Below, in pieces: positions 1-8,557 of a stretch of DNA of 64,000 nt (position 1 is its first letter; each line of letters starts with the position of its first letter). Both the position numbers and the translations under genes were made by a program. The stretch comes from Rufibacter sp. DG15C. Lineage in GTDB: Bacteria > Bacteroidota > Bacteroidia > Cytophagales > Hymenobacteraceae. Location of the stretch: assembly GCF_001577755.1 (NCBI RefSeq), contig NZ_CP010776.1:992001-1056000 (forward strand), in the 5' to 3' direction. A model generated the notes under the pieces. It searched no databases. It was not told where the DNA came from and saw nothing but the letters and a program-made list of their open reading frames with translations.

Positions 1-57
1 TTTTTGATGAGGATGCTGTTCATGTTGCTAAGATAACCGCCCCTTTTATAACTAACG

Positions 58-95
58 CGTTTTTGGGGTCTTTTCTGGAAATCAAGCCAAAAACG
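58..95. repeat. 38-bp palindromic element, copy 1
   Basis: First copy of the dispersed intergenic dyad. The consensus left arm is CGTTTTTGGCCTGTTTTC and the right arm is close to its reverse complement. Here the left arm is imperfect (GGGGTC for GGCCTG). It lies upstream of the helicase promoter. Confidence 0.8.
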
Positions 96-233
96 ATGCA
101 TAGACACTCGTAGGACCTCCGGACATTACGAGGTCTTGGGAGAACAATCTTTGCTTTCCTTCAATCAATCCATCATTCAATTGCCCAAAAGCGTATGCAA
201 TGGCAAGAGGAAAGACATCAAAATTCAAATCCG

Positions 234-241
234 TACCTTTG
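234..241 (+). promoter_or_regulatory. -7 promoter box of the DEAD-box helicase
   Basis: TACCTTTG is a perfect match to the Bacteroidota primary-sigma -7 box TAnnTTTG. Only 5 nt separate it from the ATG at 247, so transcription would begin at about the start codon. That predicts a leaderless mRNA, unless the helicase really starts further upstream. Confidence 0.6.
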
Positions 242-246
242 CAGTG

Positions 247-1743
247 ATGATAGAAGAAGAGAACAAGAATTCTGCCCCTGAGCAGGACGAGAATATAGAC
301 GCCCAGCAGGAGAATGCGCCGTCAGAAGGACTTTCCTTGGAGGGAGAAGAAACAGAAGAAACCTCAGAGCAAGAGGTAGAAGAGGAAGTACCCAGCTTCG
401 AGGATTTCAAGCTGAACAAGCAGTTGCTAAACGCCGTGGCCGAGCAGGGCTTCAACAAGCCTACCCCCGTGCAGGTACAGACCATTCCATTGGCCTTGGC
501 TGGTCATGATGTGATGGGCATCGCGCAGACGGGTACCGGTAAAACGGCCGCCTACACGTTGCCTTTGCTCATGAAAGTGAAATATGCGCAAGGCAAACAC
601 CCACGCGCGTTGATTCTAGCGCCTACCCGCGAGCTGGTCATACAGATAGAGGAGCACATCAAAAACCTGAGCGTGTACACAGACATCAGGACGGTGGGCA
701 TTTACGGCGGCGTAGGTCCTAAGCAACAGATTGAGCGCATTCAGGCCGGCGTAGATTTACTGGTTGCCACCCCAGGCCGCCTTATGGACATTTACCGCAA
801 AGGCGAATTGGTGCTCAAAGAACTCAAGACGCTGGTACTGGACGAAGCCGACAAGATGATGGACATGGGCTTTATGCCCCAGATTCGTCAGATTCTGGAG
901 ATTATTCCACGCAAGCGCCAGAACTTGCTGTTCTCGGCTACCATGCATGAGCGCGTGCACATTCTGTCTGAGGAGTTCCTGGAATTCCCGATGATAGTAG
1001 CTGTAACGCCGCAGGCCACGCCGGTAGAGACCGTGACGCAGGTCTTGTACCAAGTGCCTAACCTGCGCACCAAGATTGCTTTGCTGGAGCATCTGTTCCA
1101 GGACCGCGAGACATTCAACCGTGTCATGATTTTCACGCGCAGTAAAGCTAATGCAGACAACATTACCTCGTTCCTGGACCGCAAAGGCGATGGCGGCGTA
1201 CGCGTGGTGCACGGCAACAAAGGCCAGAACACCCGCATCAATGCCGTAGAAACCTTCAGGGCCGGCGAAGTTCGTTACCTGGTAGCCACAGACGTAGCCG
1301 CCCGCGGTATTGACATCAATGACGTGAGCCACGTGATTAATTTTGACGTGCCCATTATCTATGAAGACTACGTGCACCGCATTGGCCGCACCGGTAGAGC
1401 AGAACAGAAAGGCGCGTCTATCACCTTCGCGAATGAGGCCGAGATGCACCACATCCAGCGCATTGAGAAGCTGATTAAGATGCAGATTCCTATGGAGCCC
1501 ATGCCCGAGGAAGTGCACATATATGAAACGCCGTTTGAGGAGAAACAGGAAATTGACCGCGAGCTAGATCACCATAAACGTCAAGCCGACCCAGAATTCA
1601 AAGGCGCGTTCCATGAGAAGAAAGCCTTTACCCACGGTGAGAACATAGGCAAAGGCGCCAAAGTGAGAGACCTCAAGAAAGCCGGCTGGAAGAAAACCAA
1701 GTCAGGCGGAGCCAGCAAGCGCAAAAGCAGTAAGAGACGGTAA
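247..1743 (+). CDS. DEAD-box ATP-dependent RNA helicase
   Basis: ATP-dependent RNA helicase of the DEAD-box family (RhlE/DeaD-like), expected to remodel structured RNA in the cytoplasm, for example in ribosome assembly or mRNA decay. From the ATG at 247 the protein has 498 residues. It shows an acidic N-terminal extension, a Q-motif, Walker A AQTGTGKT at residues 93-100, DEAD at 199-202, SAT, and HRIGRTGRA from about residue 377. A Lys/Arg-rich tail follows, typical of Bacteroidota members. The open frame extends up to position 136, but that stretch lacks family similarity and contains the -7 box, so I prefer 247. Monocistronic, followed by a terminator at 1812-1850. Confidence 0.93.
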   Translation: MIEEENKNSAPEQDENIDAQQENAPSEGLSLEGEETEETSEQEVEEEVPSFEDFKLNKQLLNAVAEQGFNKPTPVQVQTIPLALAGHDVMGIAQTGTGKTAAYTLPLLMKVKYAQGKHPRALILAPTRELVIQIEEHIKNLSVYTDIRTVGIYGGVGPKQQIERIQAGVDLLVATPGRLMDIYRKGELVLKELKTLVLDEADKMMDMGFMPQIRQILEIIPRKRQNLLFSATMHERVHILSEEFLEFPMIVAVTPQATPVETVTQVLYQVPNLRTKIALLEHLFQDRETFNRVMIFTRSKANADNITSFLDRKGDGGVRVVHGNKGQNTRINAVETFRAGEVRYLVATDVAARGIDINDVSHVINFDVPIIYEDYVHRIGRTGRAEQKGASITFANEAEMHHIQRIEKLIKMQIPMEPMPEEVHIYETPFEEKQEIDRELDHHKRQADPEFKGAFHEKKAFTHGENIGKGAKVRDLKKAGWKKTKSGGASKRKSSKRR

Positions 1744-1768
1744 TTGATTGTTGATTGTCAATTGCTGA
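1742..1768 (+). repeat. ATTG-rich intergenic repeat, left flank
   Basis: The degenerate repeat contains TTGATTGTCAATTGCTGA. A related sequence lies in inverted orientation at 1868-1891, so the two bracket palindromic copy 2 and the helicase terminator. A similar stretch occurs at 7913-7975. Confidence 0.55.
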
Positions 1769-1774
1769 CACAAT

Positions 1775-1812
1775 CGTTTTTGGCCTATTTTGGTCAAAAC
1801 AGCCCAAAAATA
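1775..1812. repeat. 38-bp palindromic element, copy 2
   Basis: Copy with arms CGTTTTTGGCCTATTTT and AAAACAGCCCAAAAATAG, directly upstream of a separate terminator hairpin. Confidence 0.75.
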
Positions 1813-1850
1813 GAAAAGCCGCTTAAAGAAATCTAGGCGGCTTTTCTATT
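1812..1850. terminator. Intrinsic terminator between convergent genes
   Basis: Perfect 11-bp stem AGAAAAGCCGC / GCGGCTTTTCT with a short loop. A-tract and T-tract on opposite sides make it usable from both strands, serving the helicase gene and the membrane-protein gene at 1894-2355. Confidence 0.85.
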
Positions 1851-1867
1851 TATATTACTTTTCTGAA

Positions 1868-1891
1868 AACAATCAGCAATTGACGATTAAC
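1868..1891 (-). repeat. ATTG-rich intergenic repeat, right flank (inverted)
   Basis: The sequence AATCAGCAATTGACGATTAAC is the approximate reverse complement of the repeat at 1742-1768. With it, it encloses the palindromic element and the terminator. Confidence 0.5.
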
Positions 1892-1893
1892 AA

Positions 1894-2355
1894 CTACTTA
1901 TGCAAAAACTGCAGGAACGGTAAATGGCTCAGTTCAAACATGGTGAGCGTAATAGCGAAGCCCCAGAAAACGGCGCTCCAGAGCATATGCAACAGGATTC
2001 GGCCTTGGGAGACACCTAAAACAGTAGCTAAGACGGTGCCTACAATGGGGCTGAGTAAGATGGGGGTTAAGAACGCAATGCCCCACATGCCGGTGCGTTT
2101 CCAGACAGTGACAATGCGGCGGTTCTTTTTACTGAACATGGGTTTGTTCTTGAGACGCTGGCGGGCCACGTAGCGGTTATGCACGGCGTTGCCAATCACA
2201 GAGAAAAGAAAAACACTGGTCATCATGCCGGCCACTGTCAAAGCAAGAGTTGCCCCGAAAGACAAGCCCATAGTAACGCCAGCCACCGGTCCGCCCAAGA
2301 ATTTGACGGAGCTTAATAAAAAGACAGAGATATATTTTACAAATGCGGCAATCAT
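1894..2355 (-). CDS. Small multi-pass membrane protein of unknown function
   Basis: I do not recognise a named family with confidence. The ATG at 2355 gives 153 residues with about four hydrophobic segments: an N-terminal one, one near residues 20-50 (GGPVAGVTMGLSFGATLALT), and two in the second half. A basic loop (QRLKNKPMFSKKNRR) separates the halves, which gives a predicted inner-membrane topology. It has some resemblance to small exporter-like proteins, but no diagnostic motif is visible. A TTG two codons upstream (2361) is an alternative start. It is convergent with the helicase gene and shares its bidirectional terminator. Confidence 0.7.
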   Translation of the reverse strand: MIAAFVKYISVFLLSSVKFLGGPVAGVTMGLSFGATLALTVAGMMTSVFLFSVIGNAVHNRYVARQRLKNKPMFSKKNRRIVTVWKRTGMWGIAFLTPILLSPIVGTVLATVLGVSQGRILLHMLWSAVFWGFAITLTMFELSHLPFLQFLHK

Positions 2356-2515
2356 AAACAACTACCCCCCAGTAGTACTAAAGAAACAACTCATTCAGGT
2401 ATACGAACACCAGACGAGAAGATTAAGTGCATTACCAATTCAAAGCGGTCAAATATAAATTAAACCTCTCTAAACAAGCAAATTAACCCCTAAAATATTT
2501 TTGTATTGTATTATT

Positions 2516-3169
2516 CTACTTTTTAGCGCCAAAAGCCAAATCACCGGCATCGCCTAGGCCCGGCACAATGTAAGAATGCTCGTTTAGCTTTTCGTCCAAG
2601 GCACCTACCCAGATTTCTACGTTGGGCAGTTCTTGATGGAGGAATTCTACGCCTTCTGGACTGGCTATGGCCGCGGCAATGATAAAGCGTTTGGGCACGC
2701 CAAAGCGCAGCAACGCATTATACGTTTGCACCAGAGACTTGCCAGTGGCCAGCATGGGGTCAACCAAAACCAAGACCTGGTCCTCTAAATGAGGTGAGGC
2801 CAGGTAGTCCACGTGCACCGTCAACTCTCGCCCGCCTTCTACTCTATAAGCCGCCACAAACGCGCAGTTAGAGCGGTCGAAGTAGTTCAAAAAGCCCTGA
2901 TGGAAAGGCAAGCCCGCGCGCAAGACCGTAGCTAGTACTGGGAACTCCTGCAAAAGCGTCTGTTGGGTTTGAGCCAAGGGCGTTTGAACGGTTTGCGGCG
3001 CAAAAGCCAACGTTTCAGAAATACGGTAGGCCATCACCTCTGCCAGGCGCTCCAGATTTTTCCTAAACCGCATGGTGTCCGTCTGAATGGTCACATCACG
3101 CAACTCAGAGATAAAATGGTTGGCTATGGAAGGCGTTTGGCTAAGGATGTGAAGACGGTTCTGGTCCAT
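2516..3169 (-). CDS. upp: Uracil phosphoribosyltransferase
   Basis: Converts uracil and PRPP to UMP in pyrimidine salvage. The 217-residue length is normal. The sequence shows the family N-terminus (SIANHFISELRD), the TVLRAGLPFHQGF segment and the PRPP-binding loop LVDPMLATGKS near residue 140. It ends with the usual uracil-binding region PGLGDAGDLAFG. The ATG at 3169 lies 46 bp inside the 3' end of the upstream gene in another frame, so the two genes are probably translationally coupled. Confidence 0.96.
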   Translation of the reverse strand: MDQNRLHILSQTPSIANHFISELRDVTIQTDTMRFRKNLERLAEVMAYRISETLAFAPQTVQTPLAQTQQTLLQEFPVLATVLRAGLPFHQGFLNYFDRSNCAFVAAYRVEGGRELTVHVDYLASPHLEDQVLVLVDPMLATGKSLVQTYNALLRFGVPKRFIIAAAIASPEGVEFLHQELPNVEIWVGALDEKLNEHSYIVPGLGDAGDLAFGAKK

Positions 3170-4086
3170 GACGGGCTTGTGTTTGAACGTTGGAAGCTTA
3201 AAGATAGGTAAGAGACCGGCTCTGCACCAAAACCCGCGTAGAAATTAGCCACTCCAGGCACTTCGCTGCCCTCAAAATCAAAAATCATATCCTGCCCGGC
3301 CGCCTGCTCAATTAAGTAGTTTAACAGAAAGCCCATGGCGCCTAATTTCCTTCCCAGCGCAGAACTCGCCCCAAACAGAAAAGTAATTCTACGGGTATCA
3401 CGCAAAATAATGGCACCAGTCAGCAGTTCGCCGGCCTGTCGTATTTCCCAGACTTCGCCTGCTTCTTGTTTTTGTGCCACTTTGGTAAGTTTCTGCAGAA
3501 TGGCATAATGCCGAGGTTGTAGCCTAGGCAGCTCTCTGCCTTTGGTTTGGGTGAACAAGCGAATGACTGAATCAGGCGAAGAAACTTGCGTAGGTTGTAA
3601 GCCCGCTTGAGCCGCTTTTTTCAAACTTCTTTTCAGGTTTTGGGAATAGCCTTGGCAGATGGCCTCATAAGGAGCGGCCAAAGACAATTCATAGTTAGGC
3701 CGAGGGCGCATCTGCCAACCTGCTTGAGCGGGCAGTAAAAAGCTTTCTGATGCTGGCAATTGGTATTGAACTGTCGGATAGTGTTGCCCTAGCAAAGAAA
3801 GATATTCTTCTACCGCCGGGTGGGCACTGTCTGTAGTGGTGAATAACCCTAATTGTTGCGTGAACAGAGGTTGGTACACCTGCTTCTGCCCTATCCACTT
3901 TTTCACGGGCAAGGGGAAGACAGACACGTACTTACCATCTTTCATTTCTACCAGCGCCTGCCAAGATTTTTTGGTCACTATGTTCAAGTACCAGGCATGC
4001 GCGTACACCATGGCCTGCGGACAGGAAGCCAGGCAGGCCTCCCATTTAGCAACGTCAATTTCTTGGTGTGACAGTAGTTGAATCAT
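3124..4086 (-). CDS. GNAT/FemAB-fold acyltransferase-like protein
   Basis: Protein of 320 residues from the ATG at 4086 (MIQLLSHQEIDVAKW). The open frame continues upstream to 4134, but the extra residues are a translation of the palindromic element at 4101-4139. The central segment around YSQNLKRSLKKAAQAGL and the C-terminal FDFEGSEVPGVANFYAGFGAEPV resemble the paired GNAT domains of FemAB/BioF2-type aminoacyl- or acyltransferases. Those proteins act in cell-wall or exopolysaccharide modification. The substrate cannot be read from sequence. It overlaps upp by 46 bp and is probably co-transcribed with it. Divergent from the Wzi/RemB-like gene. Confidence 0.7.
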   Translation of the reverse strand: MIQLLSHQEIDVAKWEACLASCPQAMVYAHAWYLNIVTKKSWQALVEMKDGKYVSVFPLPVKKWIGQKQVYQPLFTQQLGLFTTTDSAHPAVEEYLSLLGQHYPTVQYQLPASESFLLPAQAGWQMRPRPNYELSLAAPYEAICQGYSQNLKRSLKKAAQAGLQPTQVSSPDSVIRLFTQTKGRELPRLQPRHYAILQKLTKVAQKQEAGEVWEIRQAGELLTGAIILRDTRRITFLFGASSALGRKLGAMGFLLNYLIEQAAGQDMIFDFEGSEVPGVANFYAGFGAEPVSYLSLSFQRSNTSPSWTRTVFTSLAKRLP

Positions 4087-4100
4087 GCAGGAGCAAGATA

Positions 4101-4139
4101 CGGTTTTTGGCCTGTTTTCCGGAAAAGAGGCCAAAAACG
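4101..4139. repeat. Palindromic element, copy 3 (39 bp)
   Basis: Near-perfect dyad, one base longer than usual (CGGTTTTTGGCC left, GGCCAAAAACG right), just upstream of the acyltransferase start. Confidence 0.85.
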
Positions 4140-4211
4140 ACTATCCCTGCTATTGCCTCTTACAAGCGCACAACCTATGGGGCGGTTTAAGAGTACACGC
4201 ACAAAATTTAG

Positions 4212-4219
4212 TACCTTCG
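4212..4219 (+). promoter_or_regulatory. -7 promoter box of the Wzi/RemB-like gene
   Basis: TACCTTCG, one mismatch from TAnnTTTG, 20 nt before the ATG at 4240. Confidence 0.45.
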
Positions 4220-4239
4220 CCTGTCTATATATTCAATAA

Positions 4240-5931
4240 ATGAGATATTTATACTTCCTCCTACTTTTCGCGGTAACAGCCACTGTATCCAGCCCAGCTT
4301 GGGCACAGGACGCCGAGGTGCCTTTGAACGCCGACGTTTACCGCCTCATTGACCGCTACCACATCAAGTACAACACCGAAGGACTACATACCTCTTTTAA
4401 GCCGTATGGAAGGCTAAAAGTGGCTGATTTAGCGGAGAAAGCCGACCAGGACATGAATCAGCAGTCGCCGGCAGATGAGTACAACGTCAACTACCTGCTC
4501 AACGACAACTGGAACTACACGCGCTACGACCGTGACAACGCCAGCAACAGAAGCATTCTTAACCACTTCTTCGAGAACAAAACCGATTTCTACCACTATG
4601 AAAGCCCTGAGTTCACGCTGAGAGTAAATCCCGTGATTGGCTTACAGGCCGGCACAGACAGTGAGACCGATGGCTTGCGCTACGTGAACACCCGCGGCAT
4701 ACAGGTAGAAGGTGCGCTGGATGAGAAGCTGGGTTTTTATACCTTCCTGACAGACAACCAGGTTAAATTCCCTGGCTACGTAAACAACCGCATTGTGCGT
4801 GACACCATTGTGCCGCACGAAGGCTACTGGAAAGACTTTAAAGGCGACGGCTATGACTTTTTCACCGCCCGCGGCTACATCCGGTACGCCGCCACCAAGC
4901 ACATCAGCGTGATGCTGGGCCATGATCGTAACTTCATCGGAAACGGGCATCGCTCCTTGATTCTGTCAGACTACTCGGCGCCGTACTTTTTCCTTAAGTT
5001 GCAGACCCAGGTCTGGAAACTGCAGTACACCAATCTCTACGCAGAACTCACCGCCGATCATGAGCGCTCTGATCAACTGTACCCTAAAAAGTACATGACC
5101 CTGCACCATTTAAGCGTAAACCTGCTGCCCAACCTGAACATTGGCGTGTTTGAGTCTACCATCTTCGGGCGGGACAAAGGTCGGTTTGAGTTGCAATACC
5201 TGAACCCGCTTATCTTCTACCGCGCCGTGGAGCAGGGCCTGGGTTCTTCTGACAATGCCTTGCTGGGCATGGACGCCAAATGGAACATTTTCAACCGCGT
5301 ACAACTTTATGGCCAATTAGTTTTAGACGAATTCCTGCTAAGCGAAATCAAAGCGGGTAACGGCTGGTGGGCCAACAAATACGCTTTGCAAGGGGGCGCT
5401 AAATACATTGATGCCTTCGGGATTTCTAACCTTGATTTGCAGGGCGAGCTGAATTACGTGCGCCCGTTTACCTACCAGCACGAGGCAGCCTACACCAACT
5501 ACCAGCACTATCAACAACCGTTGGCCCACCCTATGGGCGCCAACTTAGCAGAGGCCATTGGGATTATCCGTTACCAGCCCATTCCTAGACTAACCATGGT
5601 GGCCAAAGCAATCGCTACGCAATACGGCCAAGACCCGCCTAACACCACAGATGAACTTGGTAACAGAGTAGAGCCCAACTACGGCGGCAACGTCCTTAAG
5701 CCTTATACTACGCGTCCCGGAAACTACGGCTTTGAGGTAGGAAGCGGCGTGAAGACCAACCAGTTTTATGGCGAGTTTAACCTGTCCTACCAGATCCTCT
5801 ACAACATGTTTGTGGACGTGACGCAAGTGGTTAGACGCGCCAATGCAGATGACCCAGCGTATGATCAGAAAACTTCTTTCTCCTCAATATCGTTTAGATG
5901 GAATATTCCACAACGCACATATGAGTTTTAA
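4240..5931 (+). CDS. Wzi/RemB-like outer-membrane beta-barrel protein
   Basis: Predicted outer-membrane protein of 563 residues with a signal peptide (MRYLYFLLLFAVTATVSSPAWA). The body alternates aromatic and polar residues as in a large beta-barrel. Segments such as HISVMLGHDRNFIGNGHRSL and FELQYLNPLIFYRAVEQG are characteristic of the capsule-assembly Wzi family. Gliding-motility protein RemB of Flavobacterium belongs to the same group. The likely role is in surface polysaccharide attachment or motility-related envelope structure. Monocistronic, with a terminator at 5958-5989. The family assignment is from memory of conserved segments. The exact role is inference. Confidence 0.75.
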   Translation: MRYLYFLLLFAVTATVSSPAWAQDAEVPLNADVYRLIDRYHIKYNTEGLHTSFKPYGRLKVADLAEKADQDMNQQSPADEYNVNYLLNDNWNYTRYDRDNASNRSILNHFFENKTDFYHYESPEFTLRVNPVIGLQAGTDSETDGLRYVNTRGIQVEGALDEKLGFYTFLTDNQVKFPGYVNNRIVRDTIVPHEGYWKDFKGDGYDFFTARGYIRYAATKHISVMLGHDRNFIGNGHRSLILSDYSAPYFFLKLQTQVWKLQYTNLYAELTADHERSDQLYPKKYMTLHHLSVNLLPNLNIGVFESTIFGRDKGRFELQYLNPLIFYRAVEQGLGSSDNALLGMDAKWNIFNRVQLYGQLVLDEFLLSEIKAGNGWWANKYALQGGAKYIDAFGISNLDLQGELNYVRPFTYQHEAAYTNYQHYQQPLAHPMGANLAEAIGIIRYQPIPRLTMVAKAIATQYGQDPPNTTDELGNRVEPNYGGNVLKPYTTRPGNYGFEVGSGVKTNQFYGEFNLSYQILYNMFVDVTQVVRRANADDPAYDQKTSFSSISFRWNIPQRTYEF

Positions 5932-5957
5932 ATAATTAGCTTTCAATTTTCACGCCG

Positions 5958-5989
5958 AGGCCTTCTGTACCTAGTATGGAAGGCCTTTT
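5958..5989 (+). terminator. Intrinsic terminator of the Wzi/RemB-like gene
   Basis: Stem AGGCCTTC / GAAGGCCT followed by TTTTCGTTTTT. Its T-tract runs straight into palindromic copy 4. Confidence 0.75.
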
Positions 5990-6027
5990 CGTTTTTAGCC
6001 TGTTTTGCTGGAAACAGCCTAAAAACG
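5990..6027. repeat. 38-bp palindromic element, copy 4
   Basis: Arms CGTTTTTAGCCTGTTTT and AAACAGCCTAAAAACG, between the preceding terminator and the msbA-like promoter. Confidence 0.85.
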
Positions 6028-6066
6028 GCAGGTCTGGGATATGCGCTATCTTTCAAGGCTATAGCG

Positions 6067-6074
6067 TACCTTTG
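6067..6074 (+). promoter_or_regulatory. -7 promoter box of the ABC exporter
   Basis: TACCTTTG followed by exactly 5 nt and then the ATG at 6080. This is the same arrangement as at 234-247 and again predicts a leaderless transcript. Confidence 0.65.
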
Positions 6075-6079
6075 CGGCA

Positions 6080-7912
6080 ATGAAAACGTATTTCCGCATC
6101 CTCAATTTTGCGAGGCCCTTTAATCAATATGTTCCCTGGTACGCACTTGCCACTTTGCTGGCCACGGTGTTCGGGATTATGAACTTCAGCTTGTTGATGC
6201 CGCTTTTGTCGGTGCTGTTTGACCAGGTGACGCCCGCTGAGGCCGCGCAAATGACCCGCAAGCCTGAGTTTTCCTTCACACTGGGGTTCATCAAACAATT
6301 CTTCTACTACAACTTCGGGAGTATCATTCAGGAGCAGGGCAAATTAGGAGCCTTGAAGTTCATCTGCTTGATTTTGATCGGGTCTGTCTTTCTGGCCAAC
6401 GTGTTCAGGTATCTGGGGCTTAGGATTGAAGGCGTGGTGCGGGCCAAAGTGATTAAGCGCCTGCGCATGGCCGTATATGAGCGACTGACGCAGTTGCAAC
6501 TGGGTTTCTTCTCTAACCAGCGCAAAGGCCACGTCATGTCTATTCTTACCAATGACGTGCAGGAAGTTGAGAATTCCGTGGTGAGCACTTTGAATGTGTT
6601 GTTCAGGGAGCCGTTTCTACTGATTGGTTACTTTGTGGTGCTGTTCTACCTGTCACCGAGCATGACGTTTTTCAGTTTGCTGGTCTTGCCTATCTCGGGG
6701 GGCATCATTGCCTTGATTTCTAAGAAACTACGCAAGCAGTCTAGTAGCGGCCAAGACGCCTTGGGTTCCATCTTGAGCATCATTGACGAGACCTTAGGCG
6801 GCATGCGGGTCATCAAAGGATTCAACGCCCAGCCGTACGTCATTCAGAAATTTGAGCAGAGCAATAATTGGTACGCGCGCGTAGCCACGGCCATCTTTAA
6901 CAGACGCGGCATGGCCTCGCCGGTATCTGAATTTCTAGGAGTCACAGTAGTGGCAGGCATTTTATATTATGGCGGCTCTTTGGTGTTAGGCGGAAACTCA
7001 GACTTAGAGGCCTCTGAATTGATTGGCTACCTCATCATCTTCTCACAGGTATTGTCGCCGGTGAAGGCCATGTCTAATGCGTTCAGCAACATTCAGCGCG
7101 GATTGGTGGCCGGGGAGCGCGTGTTGGAATTGATAGATACTGAGCCGCTCATCAGAGACAAGTCAGATTCTAAGACATTACCGGCTTTCACGCAGTCCAT
7201 AGAATTCAAAAACGTAGGCTTTAAATACGGTGCCGAGCCCATCTTGCAGGACATCAACTTGACCATTGAGAAAGGAAAGACCATCGCTTTAGTAGGTCCG
7301 TCGGGTGGTGGAAAATCTACGCTAGCTGACTTGCTACCGCGCTTTTATGACCCCACCGAAGGCACCATCTCTATTGACGGCGTAGACCTGCGCGACTGTA
7401 GTCTGCATTCTATCAGAGAGCAGATGGGTATTGTGACGCAGGAGTCCATCCTGTTCAATGACACCATCTTCAATAACATTGCTTTTAACAAGACAGACGC
7501 CACTGAGGCCGAAGTAATAGCCGCTGCCAAGATTGCCAACGCGCATGAGTTCATCATGCAGAGCCCAGACGGCTACCAGACCATTATTGGCGACCGTGGC
7601 GGAAAACTATCCGGTGGTCAGCGTCAGCGCTTGAGCATTGCCCGCGCCATTTTAAAGAACCCACCCATCTTGATTATGGATGAGGCCACCTCGGCGCTGG
7701 ACACCGAATCTGAGAAACTGGTGCAGGAAGCCTTAACCAACCTCATGAAGAACCGCACTTCCCTGGTCATCGCTCACCGTCTAAGCACCATTCAGCACGC
7801 AGATGAAATCATTGTTTTACAGGCCGGCCGCATTGTAGAACGCGGCAACCATGCCACGCTGGTTCAGCAAGGCGGTCTTTACTTCAAACTCACCCAGATG
7901 CAGCATAACTAA
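6080..7912 (+). CDS. MsbA-type ABC exporter (fused membrane and ATPase domains)
   Basis: Half-size ABC exporter of 610 residues, predicted to flip lipid A-core or another lipid across the inner membrane as a homodimer. The N-terminal half has six hydrophobic segments with the ABC exporter loop (TNDVQEVENSV). The ATPase domain has Walker A GPSGGGKST at about residues 404-412, the signature LSGGQRQRLSIARA near 508, and Walker B ILIMDEATSALD near 530. The H-loop is IAHRLSTI. The start is fixed by the adjacent -7 box and the absence of an earlier in-frame start. Substrate is inferred from family only. Confidence 0.9.
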   Translation: MKTYFRILNFARPFNQYVPWYALATLLATVFGIMNFSLLMPLLSVLFDQVTPAEAAQMTRKPEFSFTLGFIKQFFYYNFGSIIQEQGKLGALKFICLILIGSVFLANVFRYLGLRIEGVVRAKVIKRLRMAVYERLTQLQLGFFSNQRKGHVMSILTNDVQEVENSVVSTLNVLFREPFLLIGYFVVLFYLSPSMTFFSLLVLPISGGIIALISKKLRKQSSSGQDALGSILSIIDETLGGMRVIKGFNAQPYVIQKFEQSNNWYARVATAIFNRRGMASPVSEFLGVTVVAGILYYGGSLVLGGNSDLEASELIGYLIIFSQVLSPVKAMSNAFSNIQRGLVAGERVLELIDTEPLIRDKSDSKTLPAFTQSIEFKNVGFKYGAEPILQDINLTIEKGKTIALVGPSGGGKSTLADLLPRFYDPTEGTISIDGVDLRDCSLHSIREQMGIVTQESILFNDTIFNNIAFNKTDATEAEVIAAAKIANAHEFIMQSPDGYQTIIGDRGGKLSGGQRQRLSIARAILKNPPILIMDEATSALDTESEKLVQEALTNLMKNRTSLVIAHRLSTIQHADEIIVLQAGRIVERGNHATLVQQGGLYFKLTQMQHN

Positions 7913-7975
7913 TTGATTGCTAATTGTTGATTACTAATTGCTGAACAACAATTGACAATCAGCAATCAGCAATTG
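7913..7975. repeat. ATTG-rich inverted intergenic repeat
   Basis: The sequence reads as imperfect runs of TGATTGCTAATTGT followed by AATCAGCAATCAGCAATTG, a self-complementary pair related to the flanking repeats at 1742 and 1868. It ends 10 bp before palindromic copy 5. Confidence 0.6.
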
Positions 7976-7985
7976 TGCAAAGAAC

Positions 7986-8023
7986 CGTTTTTAGCCTACT
8001 TTCCAGAAAAGAGGTCAAAAACA
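7986..8023. repeat. 38-bp palindromic element, copy 5
   Basis: Arms CGTTTTTAGCCTACTTTC and GAAAAGAGGTCAAAAACA, about 70 bp upstream of the next gene. Confidence 0.75.
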
Positions 8024-8095
8024 GTTCTTTGTTTTTACAGGATTTGCGTACAGGAGAATATTCAATGAATCTAATCTTTGTAAAGACTATATAGT

Positions 8096-8557
8096 ATGGA
8101 ACCTGTAAAGAAATTTCTCAATGTATTGGTGATGGTCTATCTGGTCATCACGTTTCTGTTTCTCTTACACATTTTAAGTGTGTCTAAGTTTGTGATGCTC
8201 TTTGATATGGCAGACAACGCCTCTTTCTATTACAGTCTGCTGTGGGTGGGTGCCCTGCTCCTCTTCACCTTACTCTTGGTAGAAAACGCGTATATTGCCA
8301 CCTTAAAACGAGGCTTGGAACGGGAACGTCGTCAACTGACAGATGCTAAGGCCCAACTGTTTGACCAACGGTTAAAAGCAGCATCAGAGGCGCCCATTGT
8401 GCCAAGAGGCGCAAAGCCTGAATCCGCTAGAGATATAGAAATAGAACAGAACCTGCGTCACGGCAGCAGCCAGCCCCATCAGCCAACCGTTCATCCGAAT
8501 GATCCGGCAGATGACACCTGGCGTCCGTTGCCTGACCATGAGAGACCCTTACCCTAA
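8096..8557 (+). CDS. Two-helix membrane protein of unknown function
   Basis: Protein of 153 residues with two strong hydrophobic segments, about residues 9-30 (FLNVLVMVYLVITFLFLLHI) and 42-66. A charged helical stretch with coiled-coil character (ATLKRGLERERRQLTDAKAQLFDQR) follows, then a polar Pro/His-rich tail that is probably disordered. I do not recognise the family. Its stop codon directly abuts the gmhA ATG, so the pair is one transcription unit and coupled translation is likely. That suggests, without proving, a link to LPS core or heptose metabolism. Confidence 0.75.
   Translation: MEPVKKFLNVLVMVYLVITFLFLLHILSVSKFVMLFDMADNASFYYSLLWVGALLLFTLLLVENAYIATLKRGLERERRQLTDAKAQLFDQRLKAASEAPIVPRGAKPESARDIEIEQNLRHGSSQPHQPTVHPNDPADDTWRPLPDHERPLP

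Noticed and set aside
136-246. Upstream extension of the helicase
   Set aside because: Contains the -7 promoter box and no conserved sequence; the ATG at 247 is preferred.
757-1518. Long antisense frame opposite the helicase
   Set aside because: Shadow of the real gene: translation lacks any family motif and follows codon bias of the plus strand.
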